Shown here: positions 51,133 to 60,427 of the stretch, in pieces | Layout: each line of letters begins with the position of its first letter | Position numbering within the stretch: position 1 is the first letter of the stretch | Assembly: GCF_013366375.1 (NCBI RefSeq) | Contig: NZ_JABWMJ010000003.1 | Span: 248,001-312,000 of the forward strand | DNA length: 64,000 nucleotides | Reading direction: 5' to 3' | Origin: Rhizobacter koreensis | Lineage (GTDB): Bacteria > Pseudomonadota > Gammaproteobacteria > Burkholderiales > Burkholderiaceae_C | Made by a program: the position numbers and the translations under genes | The notes under the pieces: generated by a model | What the model was told of the DNA's origin: nothing | The model's database searches: none | Seen by the model: the letters and a program-made list of their open reading frames with translations, nothing else

Positions 51133-52623
51133 TCAGGTGCCGCAGAAGGTCCGGTAGCACGCGGTTACCGCCGCCGGCGCGGGCTCCGCATCGCGCGCGT
51201 GTTCGGGCATGGCGTCGTACGGGCGGCGCAGCGCCGCCAGCAGGCTTTCGAACGGCGCCAGATCGTCGTCGGCCGACGCGGCCGCCAAGGCTTCCTCGAC
51301 CCGGTGGTTGCGCGGGATCACGAGCGGGTTGACGCGGCGCATGCGCGCGGCGCGCTCGGCCGCGTCGAGACCCGAAGCGTCGCGCGCGCAGCGCTCGCGC
51401 CAGCGTGCCAGCCAGGCGTCGGGTGACGGCGCGTTCTCGAACAGGGCCCGCAGCGGCGCCTCGTCGCCGGCGGCGGCGTCGGCAAGACGTCGCCACGCCA
51501 GCGTGAAGTCGACGTGGCCGGCGCGCAGCAGCTCGAGCCAGTCGTCGGCGAGCTGGGCGTCGCCGTCGTCGTCGCCGCCGGCCGTGAGACCGAGCTTGGC
51601 GCGCTGGCCTTCGAGCAGGTGGCGCTGGTAGGCCGCCGGAAAGCGTTCCAGCACCGCGGTCGCCTGCTCGGCGGCGCGCTCGGGATCTTCGGCGATCAGC
51701 GGCAGCAGCGTTTCCGCCAGGCGCGCCAGGTTCCACTGCGCGATCGACGGCTGGTTGCCGAACGCGTAGCGGCCGCGCTGGTCGATCGAGCTGAACACCG
51801 CGCGCGGGTCGTAGGCTTCGACGAAGGCGCACGGACCGTAGTCGATCGTCTCGCCCGACAGCGTCATGTTGTCGGTGTTCATCACGCCGTGGATGAAGCC
51901 GACGTTCATCCATTGCGCGATCAGCGCGGCCTGGCGCTCGGCCGCGTTCTCGAGGAGGCGCAGGTAGCGGTCGGGCACGTCGACGAGCGCCGGGTCGTGG
52001 CGCGCGATGGTGTAGTCGGCGAGCTGCTGCACGCGCTCGTCGTCGCCGCGCGCGGCGAAGAACTGGAACGTGCCGACGCGGATGTGACTGGCGGCAACGC
52101 GCGTCAGCACCGCGCCCGGCAGCGCCTCCTCGCGGAACACCGGTTCGCCGGTCGCCGCGACCGCGAGCGCGCGCGTGGTCGGGATGCCGAGCGCGTGCAT
52201 CGCCTCGCCGATCAGCACCTCGCGCAGCATCGGTCCGACCGCGGCCTTGCCGTCGCCCCCGCGCGAGAACGGGGTTCGACCCGAGCCTTTGAACGCGATG
52301 TCGCGGCGCCGACCGTTGCGGTCGATCACCTCGCCGAGCAGCACCGCGCGGCCGTCGCCGAGCTGCGGCGAGAAGCCGCCGAACTGGTGACCGGCGTACG
52401 CCTGCGCCACCGGCTCCGCGCCTTCGGGCACCGCGTTGCCGGCGAAGAGGGCGGCGCCGGCCTCGCCTCTGAGCGCGTCGACGTCGAGCCCGAGCTCCTC
52501 GGCGAGCGCCTCGTTCAGGAAGAGCAGCCGCGGTGCCGGCACGCTCGCCGGGCGCCACGGCACCGAGAAGCCCGCGAGCTCGCGGGCGTAGGTGTTGTCG
52601 AACGGAATCGAGATTGCAGCCAT
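51133..52623 (-). CDS. selO: SelO-family protein AMPylase (pseudokinase fold)
   Basis: Transfers AMP to hydroxyl side chains of target proteins, linked to redox homeostasis. The 496-residue protein shows [40 protein letters not shown] and [23 protein letters not shown], with the inverted-ATP pocket residues. It ends CYRTFCGT, so two cysteines lie near the C-terminus, where eukaryotic members carry selenocysteine. The gene stands alone, convergent with the Tim44-like gene. Confidence 0.93.
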   Translation of the reverse strand: MAAISIPFDNTYARELAGFSVPWRPASVPAPRLLFLNEALAEELGLDVDALRGEAGAALFAGNAVPEGAEPVAQAYAGHQFGGFSPQLGDGRAVLLGEVIDRNGRRRDIAFKGSGRTPFSRGGDGKAAVGPMLREVLIGEAMHALGIPTTRALAVAATGEPVFREEALPGAVLTRVAASHIRVGTFQFFAARGDDERVQQLADYTIARHDPALVDVPDRYLRLLENAAERQAALIAQWMNVGFIHGVMNTDNMTLSGETIDYGPCAFVEAYDPRAVFSSIDQRGRYAFGNQPSIAQWNLARLAETLLPLIAEDPERAAEQATAVLERFPAAYQRHLLEGQRAKLGLTAGGDDDGDAQLADDWLELLRAGHVDFTLAWRRLADAAAGDEAPLRALFENAPSPDAWLARWRERCARDASGLDAAERAARMRRVNPLVIPRNHRVEEALAAASADDDLAPFESLLAALRRPYDAMPEHARDAEPAPAAVTACYRTFCGT

Positions 52624-52904
52624 GGGTCAGTTCGAGAGCGGATCGCGCGAGTCTCGCGCGCCGGTCACGCCAACGCTCGCGCAAGGCGATCGGCAGGCCA
52701 TGTGCCTGCCGCCGCGAGGCGTCTGCGCATGTCGCTTCGGGGCGAAGGTACGCCGGTTGCTGTGGGTGCGAAGGCGTGGTCACGACCGCGCCCGTTCGTT
52801 CGCGCCCGGCGCGCGAGCGGTTCGATCCGGCGTCGTCAGCCGGGATCGCCGACACACGACCCGGCCTGGTCAGCCGGCATCGTCAACAACAGGGGGGGAC
52901 CGTC

Positions 52905-53078
52905 ATGCTCAAGTGGGCCATCATCTTCTTCGTGATCTCGCTGATCGCCGGCTTCTTCGGCTTCACGGGCGTGGCCTCCGGCACGCGCTCGATCGCGAAG
53001 GTGCTGTTCTTCATCGCACTGATCATCTTCCTGATCGTGCTGGTGTTCGGCGTCTTCCTCGGAACACTGGTGTTCTGA
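52905..53078 (+). CDS. DUF1328 small membrane protein (UPF0391)
   Basis: A 57-residue protein with two hydrophobic helices ([20 protein letters not shown] and [19 protein letters not shown]) joined by a GVASGTRS loop, matching the DUF1328/UPF0391 family. A GGGGGGGA stretch 6-13 bases before the ATG serves as ribosome site. Family members are often stress-induced. The 281 bases upstream hold no other supported gene. Confidence 0.88.
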   Translation: MLKWAIIFFVISLIAGFFGFTGVASGTRSIAKVLFFIALIIFLIVLVFGVFLGTLVF

Positions 53079-53121
53079 CGCCGCGCCGGCCGCGGCTCTT
53101 CGCAGGCCGCGTGCCGGCAGC

Positions 53122-54018
53122 TCAGCCGAGGATCTCGGCCAGCATGCGGTCGACGCCGAGCCGCCACGGCGGCAGCACGAGCCCGAACGTGCGCTGAAAG
53201 CGCCTGGTGTCGAGCCGCGAGTTGAGCGGCCGCAGCGCCGGCGTCGGGAACGCGCTGGTCGGGACCGGCTGAATCGCCTCCGGCGCCACCTTGATCGGCC
53301 GGCCGGCGGCGCGCGCGCGCTCGATCACGTGGCAGGCGTAGCCGTGCCAGGTGGTCTGGCCGCCCGCGACCAGGTGATAGGTGCCCGAGACCTCGGGGCG
53401 TTGCGACGCGCTGCGCACCGCATGCGCGGTGGCGTCGGCGATCAGCTCGGCGCCGGTCGGCGCGCCAACCTGGTCGTCGATGACCGTCAGGCGGTCGCGC
53501 TCGGCCGCGAGCCTGAGCATGGTCTTGGCGAAGTTGCCGCCGCGCGCCGCGTAGACCCAGCTCGTGCGCAGGATCAGGTGCCGGCACCCGCTGGCGCGGA
53601 TCGCTTCCTCGCCTGCGAGCTTGGTCCGGCCATACACGTTGAGCGGCGCGGTCGGCGCGTCCTCGTCGCGGGGCGTGTCGCCGCTGCCGTCGAACACGTA
53701 GTCGGTGCTGTAATGGACCACCCAGGCGCCCAGCACGGCGGCTTCGCGCGCGAGCACGCCGGGGGCGGTCCCGTTCAGCGTCTCGGCGCGCGCGGGCTCG
53801 CTCTCGCAGCGGTCCACCGCGGTGTGCGCCGCGGCGTTGACGATCACGTCCGGCCGCACCGCTCGCACGGTGGCGGCGAGCGCTTCGGGTTCATCGAAAT
53901 TGCCGTTCAGCGGCTCGCGATCCGCGGAGCCGAGCGCGACCACCTCGCCGAGCGGCATCAGCGCGCGCTGCAGTTCCCAGCCGACCTGGCCATTCCGGCC
54001 GAACAGCAGGACCTTCAT
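53122..54018 (-). CDS. rfbD: dTDP-4-dehydrorhamnose reductase
   Basis: Last step of dTDP-L-rhamnose synthesis, an extended SDR of 298 residues. It has the NAD(P) motif GRNGQVGWEL (about 7-16), STDYVFDGSGDTP, the active-site YGRTKLAGE and a LRTSWVY segment. The ATG overlaps the galE stop by 4 bases. rfbA, rfbB and rfbC are not here, so the pair is separated from the rest of the rhamnose pathway. Confidence 0.92.
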   Translation of the reverse strand: MKVLLFGRNGQVGWELQRALMPLGEVVALGSADREPLNGNFDEPEALAATVRAVRPDVIVNAAAHTAVDRCESEPARAETLNGTAPGVLAREAAVLGAWVVHYSTDYVFDGSGDTPRDEDAPTAPLNVYGRTKLAGEEAIRASGCRHLILRTSWVYAARGGNFAKTMLRLAAERDRLTVIDDQVGAPTGAELIADATAHAVRSASQRPEVSGTYHLVAGGQTTWHGYACHVIERARAAGRPIKVAPEAIQPVPTSAFPTPALRPLNSRLDTRRFQRTFGLVLPPWRLGVDRMLAEILG

Positions 54019-55049
54019 CGGCCCGCCTCGCCGGCGTAGCCGTTCGGATTCATGCTCTGCCAGCGCCAGCTGTCGGCGCACATGGCATCGACGTCGCGGC
54101 GCGCGCGCCAGCCGAGCAGCTCGTGCGCCAGCGACGGGTCGGCGTAGCAGGAATCGACGTCGCCCGGCCGCCGCGCGACCAGCTGGTACGGGATCGGCCG
54201 GCCGCTCGCGCGCTCGAACGCGCGCACCAGCTCGAGCACGCTGACGCCGTTGCCGGTGCCCAGGTTGACGGTGAGCGAACCCTTGCCGGCCAGCAGGTAG
54301 CTCAGCGCCGCCGCGTGGCCTTCGGCGAGGTCCTGCACGTGCAGGTAGTCGCGCACGCCGGTGCCGTCCGGGGTGTCGTAGTCGCTGCCGAACACCTGCA
54401 GGGCTGGGCGCTTGCCGACGGCGACCTGCGTCACGTACGGCATCAGGTTGTTCGGGGTGCCGCGCGGGTCCTCGCCGATGAGGCCGCTCTCGTGCGCGCC
54501 GACCGGGTTGAAGTAGCGCAAGAGGGCCGCACTCCAGCTCGGCTCGGCCTTGAGCAGGTCGCGCAGCAGGTTCTCGCCGATCAGCTTGGTCGCGCCGTAG
54601 GGGCTGGTCGTCGAGAGCGCCGAGTCCTCGCGGATCGGCAGCCGCTCCGGCTTGCCGTAGACCGTCGCGCTCGAGCTGAACACGATGCGGCGGCAGGCGT
54701 GGCGCTGCATCGTCTCGAGCAGCGTGATGAGGCCGCCGACGTTGTTGGCGTAGTAGGCGAGCGGCTGCGCGGTGCTCTCGCCCACTGCCTTCAGCGCGGC
54801 GAAGTGCACCACCGCGTCGATCGGATGGCGCTCGAACACGCGGTCGAGCGCGCCGGCATCGCGCACGTCGGCCTGCTCGAAACGCGACACGTCCGCGCCG
54901 AGCTGGCGCAGGCGCTCGAGCACGAGGGCCGAGCTGTTGGCGAAGTTGTCGATGCCGACGACGCGCATGCCGGCCGCTTCGAGCGCGAGCCAGGTGTGCG
55001 AAGCGATGTAGCCGGTCGCGCCGGTCAGCAGGATGAGGGGTGCGGTCAT
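54015..55049 (-). CDS. galE: UDP-glucose 4-epimerase
   Basis: Interconverts UDP-glucose and UDP-galactose for surface polysaccharide. The 344-residue protein has the NAD motif GATGYIASH (usual GGAGYIGSH), FSSSATVYG, the catalytic SPYGATK and RYFNPVGAHESG. It is coupled to rfbD by a 4-base overlap. It could supply sugars for lipopolysaccharide or matrix polysaccharide, which is inference. Confidence 0.93.
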   Translation of the reverse strand: MTAPLILLTGATGYIASHTWLALEAAGMRVVGIDNFANSSALVLERLRQLGADVSRFEQADVRDAGALDRVFERHPIDAVVHFAALKAVGESTAQPLAYYANNVGGLITLLETMQRHACRRIVFSSSATVYGKPERLPIREDSALSTTSPYGATKLIGENLLRDLLKAEPSWSAALLRYFNPVGAHESGLIGEDPRGTPNNLMPYVTQVAVGKRPALQVFGSDYDTPDGTGVRDYLHVQDLAEGHAAALSYLLAGKGSLTVNLGTGNGVSVLELVRAFERASGRPIPYQLVARRPGDVDSCYADPSLAHELLGWRARRDVDAMCADSWRWQSMNPNGYAGEAGR

Positions 55050-55188
55050 GGGGGCTGGATTGTGGGCGATCGGGCCGCGCGCACGGTTCGCCGCGCGTCG
55101 CGGCAGCCCGCGAATGGCGAAGCCGCCAGGGCGCGCCGCGCGCGCCGTGGCGAGGCTGCCGGGCAGGGCACGTGCCTACAATCGTTCG

Positions 55189-55731
55189 ATGTTCGACGCT
55201 GCAAGAGCCCTCGCGGCTCGCTCCGTGATGGAGCGCCTGGTGCTGATGATCAACCACGTCGTCGGCGCCGAGCCGGTCGCCTGCGAGCGTCTGCGGCCGC
55301 ACGCGGGGCGCAGCATCCGCTTCCGCTTCGAAGGCTGGCCGCGCCTGCTGCCGCCGCTGCCGACCACGGTGTTCCGCGTCACGCCTGCCGGGCTGCTCGA
55401 ATGGACCGACGACGAGTCGCTCGGCGGCGTCGACGATCTGGTGGTCAGCATCGACGCGTCGAACCCGGCGCTCGCCGCGCTGCGCGCGCTCGGCGGCGCG
55501 CGGCCGACGATCACGATCGCCGGCGACGCTGCGTTCGCGGCCGACGTGAACTGGCTGTTCGATAACCTGCGCTGGGACATCGAGGACGATGTCGCCCGCC
55601 TCATCGGCGACGTGCCGGCGCGCCAGCTCGGGCGGCTCGCCTCGGGCTTCGGTGCGGCCCTGCGCAGGCTCGCGCAGACCTTCGGCGGCAGCGGCCCGTT
55701 CGGCGAGCCCGGCGGACCGCCCGTGCGATGA
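55189..55731 (+). CDS. ubiJ: Ubiquinone biosynthesis accessory factor UbiJ (SCP2 domain)
   Basis: A 180-residue lipid-binding SCP2-domain protein that scaffolds the ubiquinone-synthesis complex. The core is about 15-120, including [27 protein letters not shown], which is typical of UbiJ. The C-terminus is a helix with a Gly/Pro tail. TACAAT precedes the ATG closely, at 55176-55181. The stop overlaps the ubiB ATG (ATGA), the standard ubiJ-ubiB coupling. Confidence 0.88.
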   Translation: MFDAARALAARSVMERLVLMINHVVGAEPVACERLRPHAGRSIRFRFEGWPRLLPPLPTTVFRVTPAGLLEWTDDESLGGVDDLVVSIDASNPALAALRALGGARPTITIAGDAAFAADVNWLFDNLRWDIEDDVARLIGDVPARQLGRLASGFGAALRRLAQTFGGSGPFGEPGGPPVR

Positions 55732-57275
55732 GGCACGTCGCCCGACTCGCCTTCATCTGGATCACGGTACTGCGTTTCGGGCTCGACGAGCTCGCGCTCT
55801 CGGGCTTTCGCCATCCGTGGATCAGGCTGCTGAGCCGCGTCATCACGACCGGGCGCCGGCTCGACCTGCCGCGCGGCGTGCGGCTGCGGCTCGCCCTCGA
55901 GCGGCTGGGGCCGATCTTCGTCAAGTTCGGCCAGGTGCTGTCGACCCGGCGCGACCTGGTGCCGCCCGACATCGTCGTGGAGCTCGCCAAGCTGCAGGAC
56001 CGGGTGCCGCCGTTCCCGGCCCAGGTCGCCCGGATGATCGTCGAGCGCGCGTTCGGCCATCCGCTCGAGAGGTTGTTCGCGAGCTTCGACGCCGAGCCGG
56101 TGGCGAGCGCATCGATCGCACAGGTGCACTTCGCGGTGCTCAACGACGGTCGCGAGGTCGCGGTCAAGGTGCTGCGGCCGGGCATGCTCGCCGCGATCGA
56201 CGACGACATCGCGCTGATGCGCCAGCTCGCGCGCTGGATCGAGCGCGCCTCGGCCGACGCCAAGCGGCTCAAGCCGCGCGAGGTGGTCGCCGAGTTCGAC
56301 AACTACCTGCACGACGAGCTCGACCTCATCCGCGAGGCGGCGAATGCCGCCCAGCTGCGCCGCAACATGGAAGGCATCGACCTCATCATGGTGCCGCAGA
56401 TGGAGTGGGCGCTCTGCGCCAAGGACGTGATCGTGATGGAGCGCATGAAGGGCGTTCCGATCAGCCAGGTGCAGCGCCTGCGCGACGCAGGCGTCGACAT
56501 TCCGAAGCTGGCACGCGACGGGGTCACCATCTTCTTCACCCAGGTGTTCCGCGATGGCTTCTTCCATGCCGACATGCACCCGGGGAACATCCAGGTCTCC
56601 ATCGATCCGGAGACGTTCGGGCGCTACATCGCGCTCGACTTCGGCATCGTCGGCACGCTGACCGAGTTCGACAAGGACTACCTCGCGCAGAACTTCATCG
56701 CGTTCTTCCGGCGCGACTACAAGCGCGTCGCCGAGCTGCACGTCGAGAGCGGCTGGGTGCCGCCGGCGACCCGCATCGACGAGCTCGAAGGCGCGATCCG
56801 CGCGGTCTGCGAGCCGCAGTTCGACCGGCCGCTCAAGGACATCTCGCTCGGGCAGGTGCTGCTCAGGCTGTTTCAGACCTCGCGCCGCTTCAACGTCGAG
56901 ATCCAGCCGCAGCTCGTGCTGCTGCAGAAGACGCTGCTCAACGTCGAAGGGCTCGGCCGCGATCTCGACCCCGAGCTCGACCTCTGGAGCACCGCCAAGC
57001 CGTTCCTCGAACGCTGGATGAACGAGCAGGTCGGCTGGCGCGGCTTCGTGGAGAACCTCAAGCGCGAGGCGCCGCGTTACGTGCAGCTGATCCCCGAGCT
57101 GCCGCGCCTCCTGCACGGCGCGCTGCAGCCGCGCACCTCGCACAGCCAGCGGGTGCTCGAGGCTTTGCTGATCGAGCAGCAGCGCACCAACCGTCTGCTG
57201 CAGGCGGCGATCTACATCGCGCTCGGCTTCGTGCTCGGCCTCATCGCGATGGTGGTGCTGCAGCGCTGGCACTGA
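55728..57275 (+). CDS. ubiB: Ubiquinone biosynthesis kinase-like protein UbiB
   Basis: Atypical kinase/ATPase (ADCK family) needed for ubiquinone synthesis, 515 residues. It has the [16 protein letters not shown] motif (about 65-80), a nucleotide-binding Lys in [10 protein letters not shown], and [13 protein letters not shown] with the catalytic/metal residues. Two C-terminal membrane helices end the protein (about 490-510). It overlaps ubiJ by 4 bases. Confidence 0.95.
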   Translation: MRHVARLAFIWITVLRFGLDELALSGFRHPWIRLLSRVITTGRRLDLPRGVRLRLALERLGPIFVKFGQVLSTRRDLVPPDIVVELAKLQDRVPPFPAQVARMIVERAFGHPLERLFASFDAEPVASASIAQVHFAVLNDGREVAVKVLRPGMLAAIDDDIALMRQLARWIERASADAKRLKPREVVAEFDNYLHDELDLIREAANAAQLRRNMEGIDLIMVPQMEWALCAKDVIVMERMKGVPISQVQRLRDAGVDIPKLARDGVTIFFTQVFRDGFFHADMHPGNIQVSIDPETFGRYIALDFGIVGTLTEFDKDYLAQNFIAFFRRDYKRVAELHVESGWVPPATRIDELEGAIRAVCEPQFDRPLKDISLGQVLLRLFQTSRRFNVEIQPQLVLLQKTLLNVEGLGRDLDPELDLWSTAKPFLERWMNEQVGWRGFVENLKREAPRYVQLIPELPRLLHGALQPRTSHSQRVLEALLIEQQRTNRLLQAAIYIALGFVLGLIAMVVLQRWH

Positions 57276-57461
57276 GGCGGCCGCACCGGCGCGCTCGCGG
57301 CGCGCATCGTCGATGAAGCGGCGGCCGCCGCGTGGCGCGCGGATCTCGTGAGGACGGCGCGCGACGTGCATGGCGATGCGGGTGCGCCGGCATGTCCGCT
57401 GCGGCGCGCGGTCTTCGCGTCGACGACCGGACCGCCTGTCGGGAGCCGCGAAGGCGCGGGA

Positions 57462-57467
57462 TATACT
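57462..57467 (+). promoter_or_regulatory. Predicted -10 element for the FmdB-DUF502-aspS operon
   Basis: TATACT in GGATATACTGTC, 35 bases before the ATG of the FmdB-type gene, in an AT-richer island. A small CGGG-TTT-CCCG hairpin follows. No strong -35 was found. Confidence 0.45.
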
Positions 57468-57502
57468 GTCGGGTTTCCCGAATTTCCAACCAGGTATCTC
57501 GA

Positions 57503-57853
57503 ATGCCGATCTACGCATACCGCTGCGCGTCGTGCGGGCACGCGCAGGATGTGCTGCAGAAGATGTCCGACCCGGTTCTCACGGTCTGCCCCGCGTGCGG
57601 CGCGGCGACCTACCAGAAGCAGGTGACGGCGGCCGGGTTCCAGCTCAAGGGCTCGGGCTGGTACGTCACCGACTTCCGCGACGGCCCCAAGAAGCCCGAT
57701 GCCGGCGCGCCGAAGTCCGACGGCGGCGATGCCGGCAAGCCCGCCGAACCGGCGCCCGCGAGCACGGCGTCCGAGAGCAAGGCCGAGCCGGCGAGCACGC
57801 CGGCGGCCAGCCCCGCGCCCGCTGCCGCGCCGCCGGCCAAGCCGAACACCTAG
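57503..57853 (+). CDS. FmdB-family zinc-ribbon protein
   Basis: A 116-residue protein with an N-terminal zinc ribbon (MPIYAYRCASCGHAQDVLQK, with a second pair VCPACG at about 33-37). The FxLKGSGWYVTDFR segment is invariant in the FmdB family. A long Ala/Pro/Lys disordered tail follows. The function is unknown. The position before DUF502 and aspS is conserved among betaproteobacteria as I recall it. Confidence 0.9.
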   Translation: MPIYAYRCASCGHAQDVLQKMSDPVLTVCPACGAATYQKQVTAAGFQLKGSGWYVTDFRDGPKKPDAGAPKSDGGDAGKPAEPAPASTASESKAEPASTPAASPAPAAAPPAKPNT

Positions 57854-57860
57854 GCGCCGG

Positions 57861-58508
57861 GTGAAGCGATACCTCATCGCCGGGCTGCTGGTGTGGTTGC
57901 CGCTCGCGGTCACGATCTTCGTGCTGCAGGCGGTGCTCGGCCTCCTGGACGGCATGTTCGTGTGGCTGCTCGACAGCACCCAGATCGTGGTGCCGGCGGC
58001 CGCACATTCGACGATCGCGACGCTGCGCCGCATCCCGGGCCTCGGCGTCGTGGTGATGCTGCTGGGTCTGCTGCTCACCGGCATGTTCGCGACCAACATG
58101 GTCGGCCAGTGGGCGCTCCGCAAGGGGCACCGGCTGCTCAACAAGATCCCGATCGTCAAGCAGATCTACAGCTCGGTGAAGCAGGTGTCGGACACCCTGT
58201 TCTCGTCGAGCGGCAACGCGTTCCGCGAGGCGGTGCTGGTCGAGTACCCGCGGCCGGGCGCCTGGACCATCGCGTTCGTCACCGGCAAGCCCGGCGGCGA
58301 GGCCGCCGAGCACCTGAGCGGCGACTACCTCAGCGTGTACGTGCCGACGACGCCGAACCCGACGTCCGGCTTTTTCCTGATGGTGTCGCGTGCCGACGTG
58401 ATCGCGCTGCAGATGTCGGTCGACGACGCGCTGAAGTACGTGATCTCGATGGGTGTCGTCGCACCGTCGCTGCCGCGTTCGCGCGGCCCCGCTGCCGTGC
58501 GCCGCTAA
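57861..58508 (+). CDS. DUF502 membrane protein
   Basis: A 215-residue protein with two N-terminal membrane spans (about 5-36 and 58-80) and a soluble domain. It has IPIVKQIYSSVKQVSDTL, the DUF502 hallmark, and VYVPTTPNPTSGFF. The GTG at 57861, 7 bases after the previous stop, gives the usual MKRY-like start. The function is unknown. Confidence 0.88.
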   Translation: MKRYLIAGLLVWLPLAVTIFVLQAVLGLLDGMFVWLLDSTQIVVPAAAHSTIATLRRIPGLGVVVMLLGLLLTGMFATNMVGQWALRKGHRLLNKIPIVKQIYSSVKQVSDTLFSSSGNAFREAVLVEYPRPGAWTIAFVTGKPGGEAAEHLSGDYLSVYVPTTPNPTSGFFLMVSRADVIALQMSVDDALKYVISMGVVAPSLPRSRGPAAVRR

Positions 58509-58592
58509 GCGCCGCGCCGCGGGTGCGCCGCCTGGCGGCGCCATCGTCGCGAGCGCCTGGCGTCGCGGCCTGACCCCGATTTCGGAGCCAAC

Positions 58593-60383
58593 ATGAGAAC
58601 AACGTATTGCGGCCTCGTCAGCGAGGCGCTGATGGACCAGACCGTCACCCTGATGGGCTGGGCGCATCGCCGGCGCGACCACGGCGGCGTGATCTTCATC
58701 GACCTGCGCGACCGCGAAGGCATGGTGCAGATCGTGTGCGACCCCGATCGTGCCGAGACCTTCGCGGTCGCCGAAGGGATTCGCAACGAGTTCTGCCTGA
58801 AGGTCGAGGGCCGCGTGCGCGCACGCCCGGCCGGGACCGAGAACACCAACCTCACGAGCGGCAAGGTCGAGGTGCTGTGCCACAGCCTCGAGGTGCTGAA
58901 CCCGAGCGTGACGCCGCCGTTCCAGCTCGACGAGGAGAACCTTTCGGAGACGACGCGCCTCACGCACCGCGTCCTCGACCTGCGCCGCCCGGCGATGCAG
59001 CGCAACATGAAGCTGCGCTATCGCGTCGCGATGGAGATCCGCAAGTTCCTCGACGCCAACGGCTTCATCGACATCGAGACGCCGATGCTGACGCGCAGCA
59101 CGCCCGAGGGCGCGCGCGACTACCTGGTGCCGAGCCGCGTCCACGCCGGGCAGTTCTTCGCGTTGCCGCAGAGCCCGCAGCTCTTCAAGCAGCTGCTCAT
59201 GGTGGCGGGCTTCGACCGCTACTACCAGATCGTCAAGTGCTTCCGTGACGAGGACCTGCGCGCCGACCGGCAGCCCGAGTTCACGCAGATCGACATCGAG
59301 ACCTCGTTCCTCACCGAGGAAGAGATCCGCGCGATGTTCGAGGAGATGATCCGCAGCACGTTCCAGCACGCGATCGGGGTCGAGCTGCCGGCGTTCCCGG
59401 TCATGAAGTGGGCCGACGCGATGCGGCTCTACGGCTCCGACAAGCCCGACCTGCGGGTCAAGCTCGAGCTCACCGAGCTTACCGACGCGATGCGCGACGT
59501 TGACTTCAAGGTGTTCTCGGGCCCGGCGCAGAGCCCCACCGGCCGCGTGGTCGCGCTGCGCATCCCGGGCGGCGGCGAGATGACGCGCGGCGAGATCGAC
59601 GGCTACACCGAGTTCGTCAAGATCTACGGCGCCAAGGGCCTGGCCTGGATCAAGGTCAACGACGTGGCCAAGGGCCGCGAGGGCCTGCAGTCGCCGATCG
59701 TCAAGAACCTGCACGACGCGGCGATCGCCGAGATCCTGCAGCGCAGCGGCGCGAGCGACGGCGACCTGCTGTTCTTCGGCGCCGACAAGGCGACGGTCGT
59801 CAACGACGCGATGGGCGCGCTGCGCGTCAAGGTCGGCCACAGCGAGTTCGGGCGCGCGCGCGGGCTCATGCAGGGCGAGTGGGAGCCGCTCTGGGTGGTC
59901 GACTTCCCGATGTTCGAGCACGACGAAGCGGCCGGCCGCTGGAACGCGGTGCACCACCCGTTCACGTCGCCCAAGGACGGCCACGAGGACTGGCTCGAGA
60001 GCGATCCGGGCCGCTGCATCGCCAAGGCCTACGACATGGTGCTGAACGGCATCGAACTCGGCGGCGGTTCGGTGCGTATCCACCGCGAGGACGTGCAGAG
60101 CAAGGTGTTCCGCGCGCTCAAGATCGACGCCGAGGAGGCCAAGGCCAAGTTCGGCTTCCTGCTCGACGCGCTGCAGTACGGCGCACCGCCGCACGGCGGC
60201 ATCGCGATCGGCCTCGACCGCTTCGTCATGCTGATGACCGGCGCCGAGTCGCTGCGCGACGTGATCGCGTTCCCGAAGACGCAGCGCGCGCAGGACCTGC
60301 TGACGAACGCGCCGAACGCGGTCGACGAGAAGCAGCTGCGCGAGCTGCACATCCGTCTGCGCAACACGCAAGCGGCGGCCTGA
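58593..60383 (+). CDS. aspS: Aspartyl-tRNA synthetase
   Basis: Class II synthetase of 596 residues. It has an N-terminal OB-fold anticodon domain (about 10-110), motif 2 [19 protein letters not shown], the bacterial GAD insertion, and motif 3 [13 protein letters not shown] near the C-terminus. It begins 84 bases after DUF502. Family subtype (discriminating or not) cannot be decided from what I can see. Confidence 0.96.
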   Translation: MRTTYCGLVSEALMDQTVTLMGWAHRRRDHGGVIFIDLRDREGMVQIVCDPDRAETFAVAEGIRNEFCLKVEGRVRARPAGTENTNLTSGKVEVLCHSLEVLNPSVTPPFQLDEENLSETTRLTHRVLDLRRPAMQRNMKLRYRVAMEIRKFLDANGFIDIETPMLTRSTPEGARDYLVPSRVHAGQFFALPQSPQLFKQLLMVAGFDRYYQIVKCFRDEDLRADRQPEFTQIDIETSFLTEEEIRAMFEEMIRSTFQHAIGVELPAFPVMKWADAMRLYGSDKPDLRVKLELTELTDAMRDVDFKVFSGPAQSPTGRVVALRIPGGGEMTRGEIDGYTEFVKIYGAKGLAWIKVNDVAKGREGLQSPIVKNLHDAAIAEILQRSGASDGDLLFFGADKATVVNDAMGALRVKVGHSEFGRARGLMQGEWEPLWVVDFPMFEHDEAAGRWNAVHHPFTSPKDGHEDWLESDPGRCIAKAYDMVLNGIELGGGSVRIHREDVQSKVFRALKIDAEEAKAKFGFLLDALQYGAPPHGGIAIGLDRFVMLMTGAESLRDVIAFPKTQRAQDLLTNAPNAVDEKQLRELHIRLRNTQAAA

Positions 60384-60427
60384 CGCCGCCGGCGGCGGGC
60401 GCCCGGGAGGGCAGCGGATCGCCGCCC